This document shows, in pieces, positions 62,033-64,000 of a DNA stretch of 64,000 nt. Location: assembly GCA_021014945.1 (NCBI GenBank), contig MU266365.1:62001-126000 (forward strand). The letters run 5' to 3'. Origin of the DNA: Leucogyrophana mollusca (Eukaryota > Basidiomycota > Agaricomycetes > Boletales). Under the pieces are notes generated by a model. The model had not been told where the DNA came from, ran no database searches, and saw nothing but the letters and a program-made list of their open reading frames with translations. Both the position numbers and the translations under genes were made by a program. Position 1 is the first letter of the stretch, and each line of letters starts with the position of its first letter.

Positions 62033-63589
62033 TCACCAATACCGCCCTGCTATCACCCCGTCGTCCCAATCACTATCATCCGAATCTTCGCAGTTCGAAT
62101 TTTCGAAGTCTGAACCTTCGTAGTCCGAATCCATGTACTCGGAAGGGAGGTCTCCTGCAGGCGCGAGCTGCCACGTGAACGTAGATATGCGGGCTTGGAA
62201 CCACCTTTGGTCTTCCACGGACAATTGAGGTCCTCCGAATACGGTGAGACACTGGAGAGGGTTTTCTTCGCGCTCGGAAGCCCCCCCTTGCATGCCAGCG
62301 CATTCTCCTGACTTAGGTCCACACTCCAGGACCCCATACCCCAGAGCCTCACCATCCAAGAACCGCTTCTCCACGAACTGCTTCAGTCCCTCAACAGATA
62401 CACCTCCGCAATTAGAGATCCGCAAAGTATGAAATTTACGGCACCAACCACCTGCCAAGTCCAAGAGGACCTGGTCGTCGAATAGGGGACAACTGTCGAT
62501 GGACAATTCCCAGCCTTCCCAGCTTGCCAAAGATTGGTGCAGATCGGAGGTGACATCATAGAGAGCAAGGCGATCCCCATAAAGTCTCTGGGACAGGTCA
62601 CAGCGCTTTATGACAAGCGATTCGAACCAGCGTGCTGCCGTGGCCATCCTCATTGATTCCTCCGCGAGACCTTCTAAAACCAAGTTTTCGGTCCGGCAGC
62701 TGATAGGCAAGGCTTGCAATGTATTGGTATCGCTAAACTCAACGTCCTTGAGCACAAGCGTGGCGAGATTCGGCAGCAACCCGCCGATAGTAGCGAGATC
62801 GTTGATTGAGATGCGACCGCGGGGGCCATGCTCATTCATATCTTTGCTTGGCAAGCCACAAGCGATCGTGAGCTTGTGTAATGAATCCTTCATTGTCCTA
62901 AACCACCTGTAGTCATCGACACACCCCTCACGAAAGTTTATGCCGTCGAGGTGTACCTTTACGAGCAAAGGGCTCGAGAAGTCCCATCCGGATCCTTTGT
63001 GCTCCGTTGGCAATTTCTCATTATCGGTGGTTTGACACTGAAGCTTGAGTAGGCGCAGATGTGGGGCCGTGCCGCGGAAGTGACGGTGTAGTGATGGTAG
63101 GGAGGATAGCAAGGTGACACAGATACGAATGGTTCGGCAACGGCAGATGTGAGGAGCGAGGATCTGCATGAAGGCTTCCACTTGGGAGCGCTCGTGTGGC
63201 GGTGGTCTATTTCTCTCGGGCGCGCTGATGATGCACACGTCAAGTGGGTAGTCGCCAGTCCGCTGGAGATATGACTGGAGATCGGATGTGGTTGATTTAC
63301 CGATGACGATCACAAACCGAGTCCAGAAGGTGGGCTCTAGATCCGTTACATCGCGCCAAAAGGAACAAACGGATGCGATTGAATGAGGAAAGAAGGACGG
63401 GGACAAGGGATCTGCGTGGATCCACCTTGCATTGGAAACCTCAGACGAGTCAGTCATGTCTAGATCTGCGGGGCGCGTGCGGCACAGCAGGTATACGAAC
63501 TTGAATATCTTCAAAAGGAGCTCGGGGGGCAAAGAGCACGGTGTCGTGGGCGGTGTCCCGCGTACAGGCAGGCTAGTAGATGACGGCAT
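62033..63589 (-). CDS. F-box-like / LRR protein
   Basis: One long exon encodes 518 residues from the ATG at 63589. The F-box-like helix CSLPPELLLKIFKFVYLL is followed by SIASVCSFWRDVTDLEPTFWTRFVI, a common lead-in of agaricomycete F-box proteins. Loose leucine-rich repeats come next (LRLLKLQCQ, LHKLTIACGL, LATLVLKDVEF, ESLVIKRCDL, HTLRISNCGG). The C-terminus is a strongly acidic repeat with S-D-Y/F-E units. Such proteins are thought to be substrate adaptors of SCF ubiquitin ligases. The reading frame continues upstream to 63606, where a good acceptor with branch site TTAACTGAC lies. Skipping an intron of 59 nt joins it in phase to an open stretch starting at 63666, so the true N-terminus may be in an exon reaching beyond 63858 or outside the window. 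Confidence 0.75.
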   Translation of the reverse strand: MPSSTSLPVRGTPPTTPCSLPPELLLKIFKFVYLLCRTRPADLDMTDSSEVSNARWIHADPLSPSFFPHSIASVCSFWRDVTDLEPTFWTRFVIVIGKSTTSDLQSYLQRTGDYPLDVCIISAPERNRPPPHERSQVEAFMQILAPHICRCRTIRICVTLLSSLPSLHRHFRGTAPHLRLLKLQCQTTDNEKLPTEHKGSGWDFSSPLLVKVHLDGINFREGCVDDYRWFRTMKDSLHKLTIACGLPSKDMNEHGPRGRISINDLATIGGLLPNLATLVLKDVEFSDTNTLQALPISCRTENLVLEGLAEESMRMATAARWFESLVIKRCDLSQRLYGDRLALYDVTSDLHQSLASWEGWELSIDSCPLFDDQVLLDLAGGWCRKFHTLRISNCGGVSVEGLKQFVEKRFLDGEALGYGVLECGPKSGECAGMQGGASEREENPLQCLTVFGGPQLSVEDQRWFQARISTFTWQLAPAGDLPSEYMDSDYEGSDFENSNCEDSDDSDWDDGVIAGRYW

Positions 63590-64000
63590 TGGGCTGATTC
63601 GTGTTTCTGCTGGGTGCACACGTCAGTTAACATCAACATGTCTACTGGAGAAAGCGAACACACACCCTCAGTTTCGTGTCCGGGCACTGATGGGGGTGTT
63701 TGAAACTTAGTCGATTTGAGGACTTTTACAGACCTCGGGGGGCACAGGCCTTCGTTGCCAATGACTCGCCCGGTTCCGGACTCGGACGACAATGCCGTGT
63801 CACTGTAGGCCCTTGTTGTGTAGGTCCCCGTCGGACTGGCGGCCTCGGTGAACAGCACCCGACGCCCACAATCAATCGCGGGTGGGCCACCGGCAGCTGC
63901 TAAGTCGTGCGATTCGACCGAATGGGGGGTATCACATCGACGCGAAGGTGAAACTGGTACAGCAACTGCGGGGAGTGGTTATCTGATTTCAGGAATTAAA

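Overview
The window is nuclear DNA of a filamentous basidiomycete, most likely an Agaricomycete. Nearly every gene is cut by introns of about 50-60 nt with GT..AG ends and CTGAC/CTAAC-like branch sites. Several families are typical of mushroom-forming fungi: a NACHT-WD40 receptor, F-box/LRR proteins, a DUF6534-type membrane protein, a mid-length membrane sensor and tiny secreted cysteine-containing proteins. I rebuilt most gene models by joining exons so that reading phase is preserved. Coordinates are the outer CDS limits and exon limits are given where they were worked out.

Left part (1-14 kb): a signal-peptide/Ser-rich/single-pass membrane protein (-), the replication licensing ATPase CDC6 (+), ribosomal protein eL37 (-) with extremely short exons, a dihydropyrimidinase (+), a histidine-acid-phosphatase (phytase) relic (-) with both catalytic residues of its RHGxRxP box replaced and a frameshift, then a multi-pass membrane protein (-). 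About 2.7 kb without a recognisable gene follows.

Middle (16.8-38 kb): a NACHT-WD40 STAND protein (+), a DUF952 protein (-), an F-box/LRR protein (-), small secreted protein 1 (-), a KHA1-type K+/H+ antiporter (-), a flavin monooxygenase (+), the arginine methyltransferase PRMT1/HMT1 (-) sharing a 262-bp promoter with a BRI3-like membrane protein (+), and a lysine/glycine-repeat protein (-).

Right part (38-64 kb): a gene-poor stretch with an inverted duplicated fragment, two tandem paralogous small membrane proteins (-), a DUF6534-type protein (-) with irregular junctions, a truncated KIN1-like kinase (+), small secreted protein 2 (-, a clear paralog of protein 1), the splicing factor CEF1/CDC5 (-), a short-chain dehydrogenase (+), the UV-damage endonuclease UVE1 (+), a TUP1-like WD40 protein lacking the usual N-terminal half (-), a doubtful P-type-ATPase-like fragment, and an F-box protein (-) whose 5' end may lie beyond the window.

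Two themes stand out. First, exons of 7-20 nt recur in unrelated housekeeping genes. Second, conserved single-copy genes are interleaved with shortened or degenerate copies of signalling and secreted-protein families (phytase relic, KIN1-like, TUP1-like, DUF6534). I found no rRNA, tRNA, CRISPR array or intact transposon, and no set of neighbouring genes that convincingly forms one new functional system. The strongest leads are the degenerate enzyme copies and the secreted-protein pair.
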